From NCBI RefSeq assembly GCF_013282805.1, contig NZ_CP054038.1, positions 2,356,001 through 2,420,000 of the forward strand: 64,000 bases of DNA. The letters run 5' to 3'. This stretch comes from Microbacterium hominis (GTDB taxonomy: Bacteria; Actinomycetota; Actinomycetes; Actinomycetales; Microbacteriaceae). Under the pieces are notes generated by a model. It saw only the letters and a program-made list of their open reading frames with translations. It did not search any database and was not told where the DNA came from. This document shows, piece after piece, positions 9,321-18,687 of this stretch; positions within the stretch are counted from its first letter, which is position 1, and the number at the start of each line of letters is the position of its first letter. Both the position numbers and the translations under genes were made by a program.

Positions 9321-10411
9321 GCGGCCGAGTCTATCGACGCGAGCGCGTCCAGGAACGCGGTGGTCTCCTGCTCGGTCCCTGCCGACACCCGCAGGTGGTG
9401 CGGGATGCCGACGTCGCGGATGAGCACGCCCCGGTCATAGAGCTCCTGCCACGTGCGGGCCGGGTTGTCGACGCCGCCGAACAGCACGAAGTTGGTCCAC
9501 GATTCGTAGGCGACGTACCCGAGCGCCTCGAGCGTGGCCGAGATGCGATCGCGCTGATCGACGATCTCGTCGACCATGCGCAGCATGGTGGGGGCGTGGC
9601 GGAGGGCGGCGCCCGCCGCCGCCTGCGTGAGCGAGCTGAGGTGATACGGCAGCCGCACGAGTCGGAGCGCGTCCACGAGCGCGGGGTCGGCCGCGAGATA
9701 GCCCACGCGCGCACCCGCGAAGGCGAAGGCCTTGCTCATGGTGCGCGAGACGACGAGCCGCTCGCGCCCGGGAAGAAGCGTGAGCGCGGAGCGCTCGTCG
9801 CGCGGAGCGAACTCCTGGTAGGCCTCGTCGACGACCACGATTCCCAGGGTCGCGTCGTAGACGGCTTCGATCACGTCGAGCCCCATCGGGGTGCCGGTCG
9901 GGTTGTTGGGCGCGCACAGGAACACCACATCGGGTGCCGCGTCGGCCACCTGGGATGCCGCGGAGGACGCATCGACCGAGAAGTCGGCCCCACGCTCGCC
10001 CGCGATCCACGTCGCTCCGGTGCCGCGCGTGAGCAGCGGGTACATCGAGTACGTGGGTGTAAACCCGAACGCCGTGCGTCCTGGACCGGCGAACGCCTGC
10101 AGCACGTGCTGGAGCACCTCGTTCGAGCCGTTGGCGGCCCAGATCTGCTCCCGCGTGAGTCCGTGGCCGAGGTAGTCGGCGAAGCCCTCCCGCAGGGCGG
10201 TGAACTCGCGGTCGGGGTACCGGTTCACGTCGCGCAGCGCGAGAGCGATCGAGTCGAGGATGTCGTCGGCGACCTCCTGCGGCACCGGATGCGTGTTCTC
10301 GTTGACGTTCAGGGCGATGGGCAACGGAGCCTGCGGAGCGCCGTAGGGCTTCTTTCCGCGGAGGTCGTCGCGGAGGGGGAGGTCGTCGAGGCGAACGGTC
10401 ACCTGTCCCAT
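9317..10411 (-). CDS. hisC: Histidinol-phosphate aminotransferase
   Basis: PLP aminotransferase (364 aa) that converts imidazole-acetol phosphate to histidinol phosphate. The fold-type I landmarks are present: [39 protein letters not shown] and the lysine in [17 protein letters not shown]. It is the first gene of the cluster here. hisD, usually upstream in Actinobacteria, is not found; the next gene upstream is the LysM gene on the same strand, 37 bases away. Confidence 0.95.
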   Translation of the reverse strand: MGQVTVRLDDLPLRDDLRGKKPYGAPQAPLPIALNVNENTHPVPQEVADDILDSIALALRDVNRYPDREFTALREGFADYLGHGLTREQIWAANGSNEVLQHVLQAFAGPGRTAFGFTPTYSMYPLLTRGTGATWIAGERGADFSVDASSAASQVADAAPDVVFLCAPNNPTGTPMGLDVIEAVYDATLGIVVVDEAYQEFAPRDERSALTLLPGRERLVVSRTMSKAFAFAGARVGYLAADPALVDALRLVRLPYHLSSLTQAAAGAALRHAPTMLRMVDEIVDQRDRISATLEALGYVAYESWTNFVLFGGVDNPARTWQELYDRGVLIRDVGIPHHLRVSAGTEQETTAFLDALASIDSAA

Positions 10412-10448
10412 GGTAGGGCGCGGTGGGGCCCGGACCGCGGCCGGTGGA

Positions 10449-10811
10449 TCAGTGGGAGTACTCCGCGGGGATCGCGAGGCGCTGACCGGCCTGGAGCGAG
10501 ACGCCGTCGAGGGCGTTCAGCCGCACCAGGTCGTCGACCACGTCGCGCGGGTCGGCGGCGGGGGCGACCTGCTGCGCGATCGCCCACAGCGTGTCGCCGG
10601 ACTCGACGATCACCGTCTCGAAGGAGCCGACGGGCGCCCCGGCATCGCGGGACGCGAGTGCGGCGCCGCCCCCGAGGACGACCGCGCACAGCACCGCCAC
10701 GGCGGGCAGGGCGGCGAGGGCGGCGAGCACGCGCCGGCCTCGGACGGTGAGGCGGAGCCGGGTCGCCGACGGGACGGTCGGGGCGGTGAGAACGGGGCTG
10801 AGAGCGGTCAT
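10449..10811 (-). CDS. Small LysM cell-wall protein divergent from lexA (likely SOS-induced)
   Basis: Protein of 120 aa: a short cytoplasmic N-terminus, one membrane segment (about residues 32-53) and a C-terminal LysM domain ([13 protein letters not shown] ... QRLAIPA) expected to bind peptidoglycan outside. The ATG at 10809-10811 has GGAGGAG just upstream; the reading frame extends further, but through the regulatory region. Position and architecture match SOS cell-division inhibitors encoded opposite lexA: YneA of Bacillus, DivS of Corynebacterium and Rv2719c/ChiZ of Mycobacterium. A LexA-like box covers its -10 element. A division-arrest role is inferred. Confidence 0.85.
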   Translation of the reverse strand: MTALSPVLTAPTVPSATRLRLTVRGRRVLAALAALPAVAVLCAVVLGGGAALASRDAGAPVGSFETVIVESGDTLWAIAQQVAPAADPRDVVDDLVRLNALDGVSLQAGQRLAIPAEYSH

Positions 10812-10829
10812 GTCTCCTCCAAGGCCGGG

Positions 10830-10879
10830 AAGAGATTCGCACCCGCCGAACGGCCGGGTGCGCCGGATGCGAATCTCTT
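10830..10879 (-). promoter_or_regulatory. Stem-loop filling the 5' UTR of the LysM gene
   Basis: Perfect 12-base inverted repeat AAGAGATTCGCA (10830-10841) and TGCGAATCTCTT (10868-10879). An inner pair of arms, CGCACCCG/CGGGTGCG, could coaxially extend or compete with it. If transcription starts about seven bases after the predicted -10 element, the hairpin occupies the extreme 5' end of the message and stops about nine bases before the GGAGGAG ribosome site. Confidence 0.6.
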
Positions 10880-10881
10880 TT

Positions 10882-10913
10882 CCGAATCTATCTTCGATGC
10901 TGGAACCTGTCAA
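10882..10913 (-). promoter_or_regulatory. LysM-gene promoter with overlapping LexA box
   Basis: On the minus strand a consensus -35 TTGACA (10908-10913) is followed after exactly 17 bases by -10 TAGATT (10885-10890). A dyad TCGAAGATAGATTCGG (10882-10897) covers the -10. It keeps the CGAA-N6-TTCG core of actinobacterial LexA operators (consensus CGAAC-N4-GTTCG) with symmetric changes at the inner positions. LexA bound here would block this promoter and could also affect lexA, 170 bases away. Confidence 0.65.
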
Positions 10914-11067
10914 CGATCGGAACCGAACCGCTTCTGTCGAAGCGACACGCGGGATAACATGCGCCCGCGCGGGCGGTGAACCGGATACGGTTTCGATACG
11001 GACACCCCACCACGGGCCTCCGACATTCGAAGACCGCTGCCCGTCGGGCGGCGAGACGGGAGCCGAC

Positions 11068-11748
11068 ATGAGCGAGTCGACCGGGCGCGAGAGGCCCCAG
11101 ACCCGGCGCCGCAAGAGCCTCAGCGACAAGCAGCTCGCGATCCTCGAGGTGATCCAGCGCTCTATCGCACGGCACGGCTACCCGCCGAGCATGCGCGAGA
11201 TCGGCGACGCCGTCGGCCTGAAGTCGCTCTCGAGCGTGACCCACCAGCTCAACCAGCTCGAGCTCAGCGGCTACCTCCGGCGCGACCCGGGCAAGACACG
11301 GGCGATGGAGGTGCTCATCGACCTTCCCGGCACCGCCGCCGAGAACCCGGCCGACACCGCGCCGAGCGTGGGCGACGCCGCGCTCGTGCCGCTCGTGGGC
11401 CGGATCGCCGCCGGCGTGCCCATCACCGCCGATCAGCAGATCGAGGAGATCTTCCCGCTCCCGCGGCAGCTGGTCGGCAAGGGCGACCTGTTCATGCTCA
11501 AGGTCAGCGGCGAGTCGATGATCGACGCGGCCATCTGCGACGGCGACTGGGTCGTCGTCCGCACGCAGGCCACGGCTGACAACGGCGACATCGTGGCCGC
11601 GATGCTCGACGGCGAGGCGACGGTGAAGACCTTCCGCCAGCGCGACGGCCACACCTGGCTCCTCCCCCGCAACTCCGCGTTCGAGCCGATCCTCGGCGAC
11701 GAGGCGGTCGTGCTCGGCAAGGTCGTGGCCGTGCTGCGCACGGTCTGA
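11068..11748 (+). CDS. lexA: SOS repressor LexA
   Basis: LexA (226 aa) represses DNA-damage genes and is inactivated by RecA-stimulated self-cleavage. The N-terminal winged helix reads [16 protein letters not shown] ... [21 protein letters not shown]. The cleavage site Ala115-Gly116 lies in GRIAAGVPI, and the serine-lysine dyad is Ser150 (GESM) and Lys187 (ATVKTF). The ATG at 11068 has GGGAG upstream; the frame extends upstream, but that part would run through the divergent promoter region. A possible -10 (TAACAT) lies at 10955-10960. Confidence 0.97.
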   Translation: MSESTGRERPQTRRRKSLSDKQLAILEVIQRSIARHGYPPSMREIGDAVGLKSLSSVTHQLNQLELSGYLRRDPGKTRAMEVLIDLPGTAAENPADTAPSVGDAALVPLVGRIAAGVPITADQQIEEIFPLPRQLVGKGDLFMLKVSGESMIDAAICDGDWVVVRTQATADNGDIVAAMLDGEATVKTFRQRDGHTWLLPRNSAFEPILGDEAVVLGKVVAVLRTV

Positions 11749-11798
11749 GCGGCGCGGGCGCTACCGGCGGGTCGCCGCGACCCGCTATAAGGGGAGTC

Positions 11799-13220
11799 AT
11801 GACTGCCGATGCCGGGCCCCCCGTCGACCCCGACGCGCAGGCGCTGCGCGCCCGCCTCGCCGAACTCGAGGCCGAGAACGACCGACTGCGCGCCACCCAG
11901 AGCACCGCCGTTCTCCCCGACCTCGCACCCGCGCCGCCCGCGGAGCGGCCCCGCGGGCGCTGGCGCGCGTTCCTGTCAGCGCTGTGCATCGTGATCGCCA
12001 CGATCCTGGTGCCGGTGTCGATCGTCGCCGCGTGGGCACGGGTGGAGCTCGTCGACGAGACGCGCTTCATCGAGACGTTCGCGCCGCTGGCCGACGATGC
12101 CGACGTGCAGATGCTCGTGGCCGATCAGGTGACGGCCGCCATCGACGAATCGCTCGACCTCGAGGGGATCACCGACGACCTCTTCGACGGCCTGCAGAAC
12201 CTCGACCTGCCCCCGCGGGCGCTGGCGGCGCTCGACCTGCTGCGCGCACCGGCCGCTCAGGGCCTGCAGGGGCTCGTGGACACCACCGTCATCCGCCTCG
12301 TGCAGTCCGACGCGTTCTCCGACGTCTGGGAGACGGCACTTCGCGCCAGCCATCGATCGCTCGCGGCGGTGGCAGCCGGCGGCACCGCCGAAGGGGCCGT
12401 CGTCATCGGCGCCGACGGCGAGCTCGGCATCCAGCTCGCTCCCGTCATCGAAGAGGTCAAACAGCGTCTCGTCGACAGCGGCGTCGGCTTCGCCTCGTCG
12501 ATCCCCGTCATCGACCGCACCATCGTGGTGGCCCAGAGCGACGCGCTCATCGTCGTGGGGACGGTCTACAACATCGCGGTCGCCGTCGGGTGGTGGCTCC
12601 CGGTGGTGGCCCTCGCCCTGTTCCTCGTCGGCATCCTGATCGCCCGGCGCCGGTCGACCGCGGTGCTCGGAACCGGGGTCGGGATCGCCCTGGGCAGTGC
12701 CGTGCTGGCCGTGGGCCTGGCCATCGCCGGCAGTGTGCTGCAGCTGAGCGCGCCCGCCCTCGGCGTCTCGGCGTCCGCCCTGGCGTCGGTGTACGACCAG
12801 ATCACGAACGCCATGCGCGACACGGCGGTCGTCCTGATGCTCATCGGCGCGATCATCGCGGTGATCGCGTGGATGTCGGGCCGCTGGCGCGGGGCCCGCG
12901 CATCGCGCGCGGCGGTCGCCTCGGTGAACGCGGGCCTGCGCGGCGCGGCGCAGCGACGCGGCGTCGACACCAGCTCCGTCGGCGCCTGGCTCTACGCCCA
13001 GCGACTGCTCGTGCGCATCGCGCTCGGTGTGCTGGGGGTCGTGTGGCTGCTGCTGCTGCGTCCCCTCTCGCTCGGCGACGTGTTCCTCGTGCTGGTCGTG
13101 TGGCTCCTCGCGTGGTGGGTCACCGAACTGCTGCAGCGACGCCCCGACGAGCGGTCGGACGCCGCGGATCCGGGCGAACCCGAGGCCGCGGCATCCGACC
13201 GGGAGACGGCGGCGACCTAG
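11799..13220 (+). CDS. Multi-spanning membrane protein with N-terminal coiled coil, function unknown
   Basis: Protein of 473 aa that I recognise only as a type common in Microbacteriaceae. Residues 15-31 (LRARLAELEAENDRLRA) are a short coiled coil. One membrane segment follows at about 58-80, then a large extracytoplasmic region (about 80-255, rich in D, E, A and L), and then five or six further segments to about residue 445 with a basic cytoplasmic loop (GRWRGARASRAAVA). The tail is acidic. It begins 50 bases after lexA on the same strand, so it may be co-transcribed. Its stop overlaps the metE stop by four bases. Confidence 0.75.
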   Translation: MTADAGPPVDPDAQALRARLAELEAENDRLRATQSTAVLPDLAPAPPAERPRGRWRAFLSALCIVIATILVPVSIVAAWARVELVDETRFIETFAPLADDADVQMLVADQVTAAIDESLDLEGITDDLFDGLQNLDLPPRALAALDLLRAPAAQGLQGLVDTTVIRLVQSDAFSDVWETALRASHRSLAAVAAGGTAEGAVVIGADGELGIQLAPVIEEVKQRLVDSGVGFASSIPVIDRTIVVAQSDALIVVGTVYNIAVAVGWWLPVVALALFLVGILIARRRSTAVLGTGVGIALGSAVLAVGLAIAGSVLQLSAPALGVSASALASVYDQITNAMRDTAVVLMLIGAIIAVIAWMSGRWRGARASRAAVASVNAGLRGAAQRRGVDTSSVGAWLYAQRLLVRIALGVLGVVWLLLLRPLSLGDVFLVLVVWLLAWWVTELLQRRPDERSDAADPGEPEAAASDRETAAT

Positions 13221-15553
13221 ACCGGCGCGCCCACCTTCTCGCGACCGGCCCGCGCGGCGGTCACGAGGTTGCGCAGCGAGGCCACGGTCTCGTCGTAGCC
13301 ACGCGTCTTGAGCCCGCAGTCGGGATTGACCCAGACGCGGCGCAGCGGCAGATCGGCCACCGCGCGGTCGAGCAGGGCCCCGACCTCGTCGACGGACGGC
13401 ACCCGCGGCGAGTGGATGTCGTAGACGCCGGGGCCGACCCCCGCGGCGAATCCCGAGCGCGCGATGTCGCCGATCACCTCGCCGCGGCTGCGGGCCGCCT
13501 CGATGGAGGTGACATCCGCGTCGAGGGCGGCGATGGCGTCGATCACCACGTCGAACTCCGAATAGCACAGGTGGGTGTGCACCTGCGTCTGCGGCGACAC
13601 ACCCGAAGTCGCCAGCCGGAAGGAGTCGACCGACCACGCCAGGTAAGCCGGCTGGTCCGCCCGCTTCAGCGGGAGGAGCTCCCGCAGCGCCGGCTCATCG
13701 ACCTGGATCACGCCGATGCCGGCGGCCTCGAGATCGGCGAGCTCGTCGCGCAGCGCGAGGGCCACCTGGTTCGCGGTCTCGGCCAGCGCCTGGTCGTCGC
13801 GCACGAACGACCACGCGAGGATCGTGACCGGACCGGTGAGCATGCCCTTCATGGGCTTGTCTGTCAGTGACTGCGCGTAGGTCGACCAGCCGACGGTGAT
13901 CGGCGCGGGCCGCGACACGTCGCCCCACAGGATGGACGGACGCGTCGCGCGCGAGCCGTAGGACTGGACCCACCCGTTGCGGGTGACCGCGAAGCCGTCG
14001 AGGTTCTCCGCGAAGTACTGCACCATGTCGTTGCGCTCCGCCTCGCCGTGCACGAGCACGTCGAGACCGAGGTCCTCCTGCAGCGCCACGACGCGGGCGA
14101 TCTCGTCGCGGAGGAAGCTGTCGTACTGGTCGGCGGCGAGCTCGCCGCGGGAGAAGCGCGCGCGGGCGCGCCGGATGTCCCCGGTCTGGGGGAACGAGCC
14201 GATCGTCGTGGTCGGCAGCACCGGGAGCCCCAGCGCCGCATCCTGCGCCTGCGCGCGGGTCTCGTAGTCGGTGCGCGCGAAGTCGGCCGCAGCGAGCGAC
14301 GCGGTGCGCGGACGCACCGCTCCGTCATGCACCCCCGGAGCGCTCGCGCGGTCCGCGAGCGCGGCGGCCGCCGCCGCGAGCTCGAGAGCGATGGCGTCGC
14401 GCCCGTCGCGCAGTCCGCGGGCGAGCGTGACGACCTGCTCCGTCTTCTGGTCGGCGAACGCGAGCCAGGTCACCAGTCGCGGATCGAGGTCGGTCTCACC
14501 GCTGACGTCGTGCGGAACGTGCTGCAGCGACGTCGAGGTGCCGACGGCGATGGATGCCGCACCCCGCGCCGACAGGCGCTCGAGCTTCTGCCAGGCGAGG
14601 TCGAGGTCGCCGCGCCAGATGTTGCGCCCGTCGATCACGCCGCCGACGAGGGTCTTCCCCTCGAGGCCGGCCACCTGCTCGGGCACATCGCCGCGCGTGA
14701 GGTCGAGGGCGATCGCCTCGATGGGCGCCGCGGCCAGCGCGCGCCAGCCCTCGGGCGACAGCTGCGCGTAGCCGGCGGAGACGAGGATCGCGGGCCGGTC
14801 CGCGTGGCCGCCCAGCTCCGCGTAGGCCCGGTCCGCGGCAGCGGCGAGCGCGCCGGGCCCGGCGGGCAGGCTCTCGCTCACCAGCGCCGGCTCGTCCAGC
14901 TGCACCCATTCGGCGCCCGCCGCCCGCAGCGCGCGGAGCAGGTCGCGATAGGCCGCCACCACGTCGCCCAGACGCGTCAGCGGGTCGAAGCCGGCCGGCG
15001 CGGCATCCGTCGCCTTCGCCAGCGCCAGGAGGGTGACCGGCCCGACCAGCACGGGGCGCACCGAGACGCCGTCGGCCTTCGCCTCGGCGACCTGTCGCGC
15101 GAAGCGGTCGTTGGAGAGGGCGAACACCGTCTCGGGCCCGATCTCCGGCACGAGGTAGTGGTAGTTGGTGTCGAACCACTTGGTCATCTCGAGCGGGGCG
15201 GCGTCGCCCTCGCCGCGCGCCGCCGCGAACATCGCCGCCGACCCGATGGTGCCGTCGGGCTCCCGGCGGTGCGCGAAGCGCTCGGGCAGCGCGCCCACGC
15301 TCAGGGCGGCATCCAGCACCTGGTCGTAGAAGGAGAACGACTCGGGGATCGACGAATCCGTCCCGCCCAGACCGAGGGCGATCAGGCGCTCGCGGGTGGC
15401 GCGGCGCAGTCGCGACGCGGCCTCTTCGAGGCCGGTCGCGTCGAGGGTTCCCGACCAGTGCGCCTCGACGGCGCGCTTGAGCTCGCGGTTCGGGCCGATG
15501 CGCGGATAGCCGAGGATCGTGCCGGACGGGAAGGACGGGCGGGGAGCGGTCAT
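13217..15553 (-). CDS. metE: Cobalamin-independent methionine synthase
   Basis: MetE (778 aa) transfers the methyl group of 5-methyltetrahydrofolate-triglutamate to homocysteine. Both halves of the double barrel are present: the N-terminal GTILGYPRIGPNRELKRAVE and the catalytic half starting near VLPTTTIGSFPQTGDIR. Zinc/homocysteine residues lie in the VHTHLCYSEF and WVNPDCGLKTRG regions. The start overlaps the metF stop by four bases (ATGA), so the two genes are one operon supplying and using methyl-folate. Confidence 0.97.
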   Translation of the reverse strand: MTAPRPSFPSGTILGYPRIGPNRELKRAVEAHWSGTLDATGLEEAASRLRRATRERLIALGLGGTDSSIPESFSFYDQVLDAALSVGALPERFAHRREPDGTIGSAAMFAAARGEGDAAPLEMTKWFDTNYHYLVPEIGPETVFALSNDRFARQVAEAKADGVSVRPVLVGPVTLLALAKATDAAPAGFDPLTRLGDVVAAYRDLLRALRAAGAEWVQLDEPALVSESLPAGPGALAAAADRAYAELGGHADRPAILVSAGYAQLSPEGWRALAAAPIEAIALDLTRGDVPEQVAGLEGKTLVGGVIDGRNIWRGDLDLAWQKLERLSARGAASIAVGTSTSLQHVPHDVSGETDLDPRLVTWLAFADQKTEQVVTLARGLRDGRDAIALELAAAAAALADRASAPGVHDGAVRPRTASLAAADFARTDYETRAQAQDAALGLPVLPTTTIGSFPQTGDIRRARARFSRGELAADQYDSFLRDEIARVVALQEDLGLDVLVHGEAERNDMVQYFAENLDGFAVTRNGWVQSYGSRATRPSILWGDVSRPAPITVGWSTYAQSLTDKPMKGMLTGPVTILAWSFVRDDQALAETANQVALALRDELADLEAAGIGVIQVDEPALRELLPLKRADQPAYLAWSVDSFRLATSGVSPQTQVHTHLCYSEFDVVIDAIAALDADVTSIEAARSRGEVIGDIARSGFAAGVGPGVYDIHSPRVPSVDEVGALLDRAVADLPLRRVWVNPDCGLKTRGYDETVASLRNLVTAARAGREKVGAPV

Positions 15554-16518
15554 CGTTCTGCCTCCTGAGCAGCGGTGGGACGAGGGTCGGAGAGAAGGCC
15601 CGCCGCACCGAGCGTGGCGAGCACCGTGTCGTGGTTGTTGAAGGCGTAGAGGTGCACCCCGGGCGCGCCCCCGGCGAGCACGTCGCGGGCGAGGCCGGCG
15701 GCATGGGCGATGCCCACCGCGCGCTGTCCCTCGGCGGTCGTCTCCACCTCGAGGGCCACCGCCAGCTCACCCGGCAGCTGCTCGCCCGAGAGCTCGAGCA
15801 CCCGCCGCAGCCGCGAGGGCGAGGTGATCGGCATGATGCCGGGCAGGATCGGGATGCCGACCCCGGCCGCCCGCGCACGCTGGACGAAGGAGAGGTAGTC
15901 ATCGGCGTGGAAGAACAGCTGCGTGATCGCCATGGTCGCACCGGCGGCCTGCTTGGCCAGGAGCGCGTCGATGTGCTCCGTCGGGTAGCGGGAGCGCGGG
16001 TGGCCGTTGGGGAAGGCGGCCACCGCGATGTCGGCGCGCGGACGCCGCCCCACGCGCACCGCGTCGGGGACACCGGGGATGGCCGTCTCGGAGTACGGTG
16101 CGCGCTCGGCCTGAACGCGGTCGATCAGCTGCACGAGCTGGGCGGCGGACTCGAGATCGCCGAGGAAGACCTCGTCCTCCGACACGCCGGCGGGCGGATC
16201 GCCGCGCAGGGCGAGGAAGCTCGTGATCCCGGCATCCAGGAACTCCCGGATCAGCGCCGTCGCGGCCGCGTACGTGCTGCCCACGCAGGTGAGGTGCGCG
16301 AGCGGGGTGACGTGCGTCTCGTGGAGGATGTGCCGCAGCAGCTCCAGCGAGCGCCCGCCCGTCGATCCGCCCGCCCCGTAGGTGACGGAGATGAAACGCG
16401 GCCCGACCGCGGCCAGCCGCGCGATGGTCTCGTGCAGGGCGACCATTCCGGACTCCGAGCGCGGCGGATACACCTCGAACGAGATGGGCACAGGGGGTGC
16501 ACTGAGATCGATCGTCAT
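15550..16518 (-). CDS. metF: 5,10-methylenetetrahydrofolate reductase
   Basis: MetF (322 aa) reduces methylene-THF to methyl-THF for MetE, using FAD. It shows ISFEVYPPRSESGM at the N-terminus, FISVTYGAGGSTGG, LRGDPPAG, AAFPNGHP and LPGIMPITS, all typical of the family. It is the first gene of metF-metE. The 225 bases upstream (16519-16743) hold its promoter and that of the divergent peptidase. I could not identify a SAM riboswitch there. Confidence 0.96.
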   Translation of the reverse strand: MTIDLSAPPVPISFEVYPPRSESGMVALHETIARLAAVGPRFISVTYGAGGSTGGRSLELLRHILHETHVTPLAHLTCVGSTYAAATALIREFLDAGITSFLALRGDPPAGVSEDEVFLGDLESAAQLVQLIDRVQAERAPYSETAIPGVPDAVRVGRRPRADIAVAAFPNGHPRSRYPTEHIDALLAKQAAGATMAITQLFFHADDYLSFVQRARAAGVGIPILPGIMPITSPSRLRRVLELSGEQLPGELAVALEVETTAEGQRAVGIAHAAGLARDVLAGGAPGVHLYAFNNHDTVLATLGAAGLLSDPRPTAAQEAER

Positions 16519-16743
16519 GTCGTGCTTTCGACGGAGAGGGACGGGAGGCCGGACGGCCGCGGACCGCGCGCAACCGGCGGGCCGGTCGGCGCAAGTGCAT
16601 CGCGGGCGGGTGCCGGGCTCGGCTGTCGCTCCTGCCCGATCGATGACCGGGCGACGATGGCTCCACGGTAGCGGGGTGCGGGGGCCGCCCGCACCGCGTA
16701 TGACGATGTGTTGCGTCGTCGGCGGGCGGCGTAGCGTGGAGCC

Positions 16744-18666
16744 ATGTCATCGGCGTCGCCCTATGGTTCCTGGCCCTCTCCGCTGTCCGCAGCCGACGTC
16801 GCCGCATCGTCGCCTCGCATCGAGGGCGCCCGCTTCGTGGGTGACGAGGTGTGGTGGGGCGAGACCGTGCCGCACGAGGGCGGACGGACGACCGTGCGGC
16901 GGCGCGAGGGCGACGCTCCTGCCGCCGAGGTGCTGCCGATGCCGTGGAGCGCACGTTCTCGCGTGCACGAATACGGCGGCGGCGCCTGGACCGCGACCGA
17001 CGACGGCACGCTGCTGTTCGTGGAGAAGTCCGACCAGCGCATCTACGCGATGCGCCCCGGCGACGCACCCCGCGCCCTCACCCCGCCCGCCGACGACACG
17101 CGCTACGGCGGGCTCACCTGGCAGCAGGGCACGCTCATCGCGGTGCAGGAGGTGCACGGCGACGGCCCCGTTCCCCGTCGCGCGCTCGTGTCGGTGGGGC
17201 TCGGCGAGACATCGCGGGTGACCGAGCTGGTCGCCGACAGCGTCTTCCTCGCGCAGCCCGCCCTCTCCCCCGGAGCCACGCATCTCGCCTGGGTGGCCTG
17301 GGATCACCCCCACATGCCGTGGGACCGCACCGAGGTGCGGGTGGGCCGGCTCGAAGAAGGCACCGTCATCGAATGGACCACCGTCGTCGGCGGCGGCGCG
17401 GCCGAGACGGCGCCGCTGCAGCCCGCCTGGCTCGGCCCCGACGACCTCCTGGTCGTCGACGACCCGACCGGACGCTGGAACCTCTGGCGCGTGCACCTGT
17501 CGGCCGATCTCGCCCGCCGCCCGGTCGCCCCCGCCGACGCCGACACCGGCGGCGCGCTGTGGGGGCTCGGACTGCGGTGGCACACGCCGATCTCCGGCGG
17601 CCGCATCGTCGCGGTGCGCACCGACGGCGCCGATGAGATCGCGATCGTGGATGCCGCCACCGGCGCGGTCGCACCCGTGTCGACACCTCTCACCTCGGAT
17701 GTGAACATCGAGGACGCCTCCGGCTCCCGGGTGCTGGTGACAGGATCGGGCGCCGAGGTGTCCGCCGGGCTCTGGGTGCTCGACGCCGATCGGCCCGACG
17801 TGCTCGTCGAGGTCGCGGGCGGCCGTGCCCCGTGGGGACGCGAGTGGATGCCACGCCCGCAGTCCGAACGCTACGACGGCCCCCATGGTGTCGTCCACGC
17901 GTTCCGGTACCCGCCGACCAATCCCGACGTGGTCGGCCCCGACGACGAGCGCCCGCCCTACATCCTCTTCGTGCACGGCGGGCCCACCGGCAAGGTGGGA
18001 CCGGCCGCCAGCGCGAGGATCGCCTACTTCACCAGCCGCGGAATCGGCGTGCTCGATGTGAACTACGGCGGCTCGACCGGGTACGGGCGCGCCTACCGCG
18101 AGCGGCTGCGGGGTCAGTGGGGGGTTGTCGACGTGGACGACGTGATCGCTGTGGCCCGCGGTGCGGCCGCCGCCGGCCACGCCGATCCCGCACGTCTGGC
18201 CATTGCGGGCGGCTCGGCCGGCGGCTGGACGGTGCTGTGCGCGGTCACCCGGTCCGACGTCTTCGCGGCCGGCATCAGCCGGTACGGCGTGGCCGACCTC
18301 CGCCGCCTCGCCGCCGACACGCACGACTTCGAAGCGCGGTATCTCGACAGCATGGTGGGGCCGCTCCCCGAGGCCGAGCATCGGTACATCGAACGCTCAC
18401 CGCTGTCGCGACTGGAGAGTCTGCAGACGCCGATGCTCCTCGAACAGGGCCTCGACGACCTCGTCGTGCCGCCCTCGCAGTCCGAGGCGGTGCGCGACGC
18501 CCTCGCCGCGAACGGCGTCGCGCACCGATACCTCGCGTTCGAGGGCGAGGGCCACGGCTTCCGCCGCGCCGACACCGTCGTGCAGACCCTGGAGGCGGAG
18601 ATCGCGTTCCTGGGGAGCATCCTCGGGTTCACCCCGGCCGGTTCGGTCGACCTCGCCTCGGTGTAG
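16744..18666 (+). CDS. S9-family prolyl oligopeptidase-like peptidase
   Basis: Serine peptidase of 640 aa, probably cytoplasmic as no signal peptide is seen. An N-terminal seven-bladed propeller region (to about residue 380) precedes an alpha/beta-hydrolase domain. The catalytic triad can be placed at Ser491 (GGSAGGW), Asp572 (QGLDDLVVP) and His604 (GEGHGF), with the oxyanion region in FVHGGPTGKVGPAAS and NYGGSTGYGR. This is the acylaminoacyl-peptidase/dipeptidyl-peptidase side of the family. The substrate is unknown. It converges with hflX downstream. Confidence 0.9.
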   Translation: MSSASPYGSWPSPLSAADVAASSPRIEGARFVGDEVWWGETVPHEGGRTTVRRREGDAPAAEVLPMPWSARSRVHEYGGGAWTATDDGTLLFVEKSDQRIYAMRPGDAPRALTPPADDTRYGGLTWQQGTLIAVQEVHGDGPVPRRALVSVGLGETSRVTELVADSVFLAQPALSPGATHLAWVAWDHPHMPWDRTEVRVGRLEEGTVIEWTTVVGGGAAETAPLQPAWLGPDDLLVVDDPTGRWNLWRVHLSADLARRPVAPADADTGGALWGLGLRWHTPISGGRIVAVRTDGADEIAIVDAATGAVAPVSTPLTSDVNIEDASGSRVLVTGSGAEVSAGLWVLDADRPDVLVEVAGGRAPWGREWMPRPQSERYDGPHGVVHAFRYPPTNPDVVGPDDERPPYILFVHGGPTGKVGPAASARIAYFTSRGIGVLDVNYGGSTGYGRAYRERLRGQWGVVDVDDVIAVARGAAAAGHADPARLAIAGGSAGGWTVLCAVTRSDVFAAGISRYGVADLRRLAADTHDFEARYLDSMVGPLPEAEHRYIERSPLSRLESLQTPMLLEQGLDDLVVPPSQSEAVRDALAANGVAHRYLAFEGEGHGFRRADTVVQTLEAEIAFLGSILGFTPAGSVDLASV

Positions 18667-18687
18667 GGCGGGCGCCTCGCCGGGCGC

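Noticed and set aside
11024..11040. Second LexA half-site (ATTCGAAGACC) just before lexA
   Set aside because: Only one half of the dyad is present and the other half does not match, so I do not call it an operator.
16519..16743. Possible SAM riboswitch or attenuator in the metF leader
   Set aside because: The leader is long enough and contains GC-rich stems, but I could not align it to any known SAM riboswitch core or find a Met-rich leader peptide. A covariance-model search would decide.
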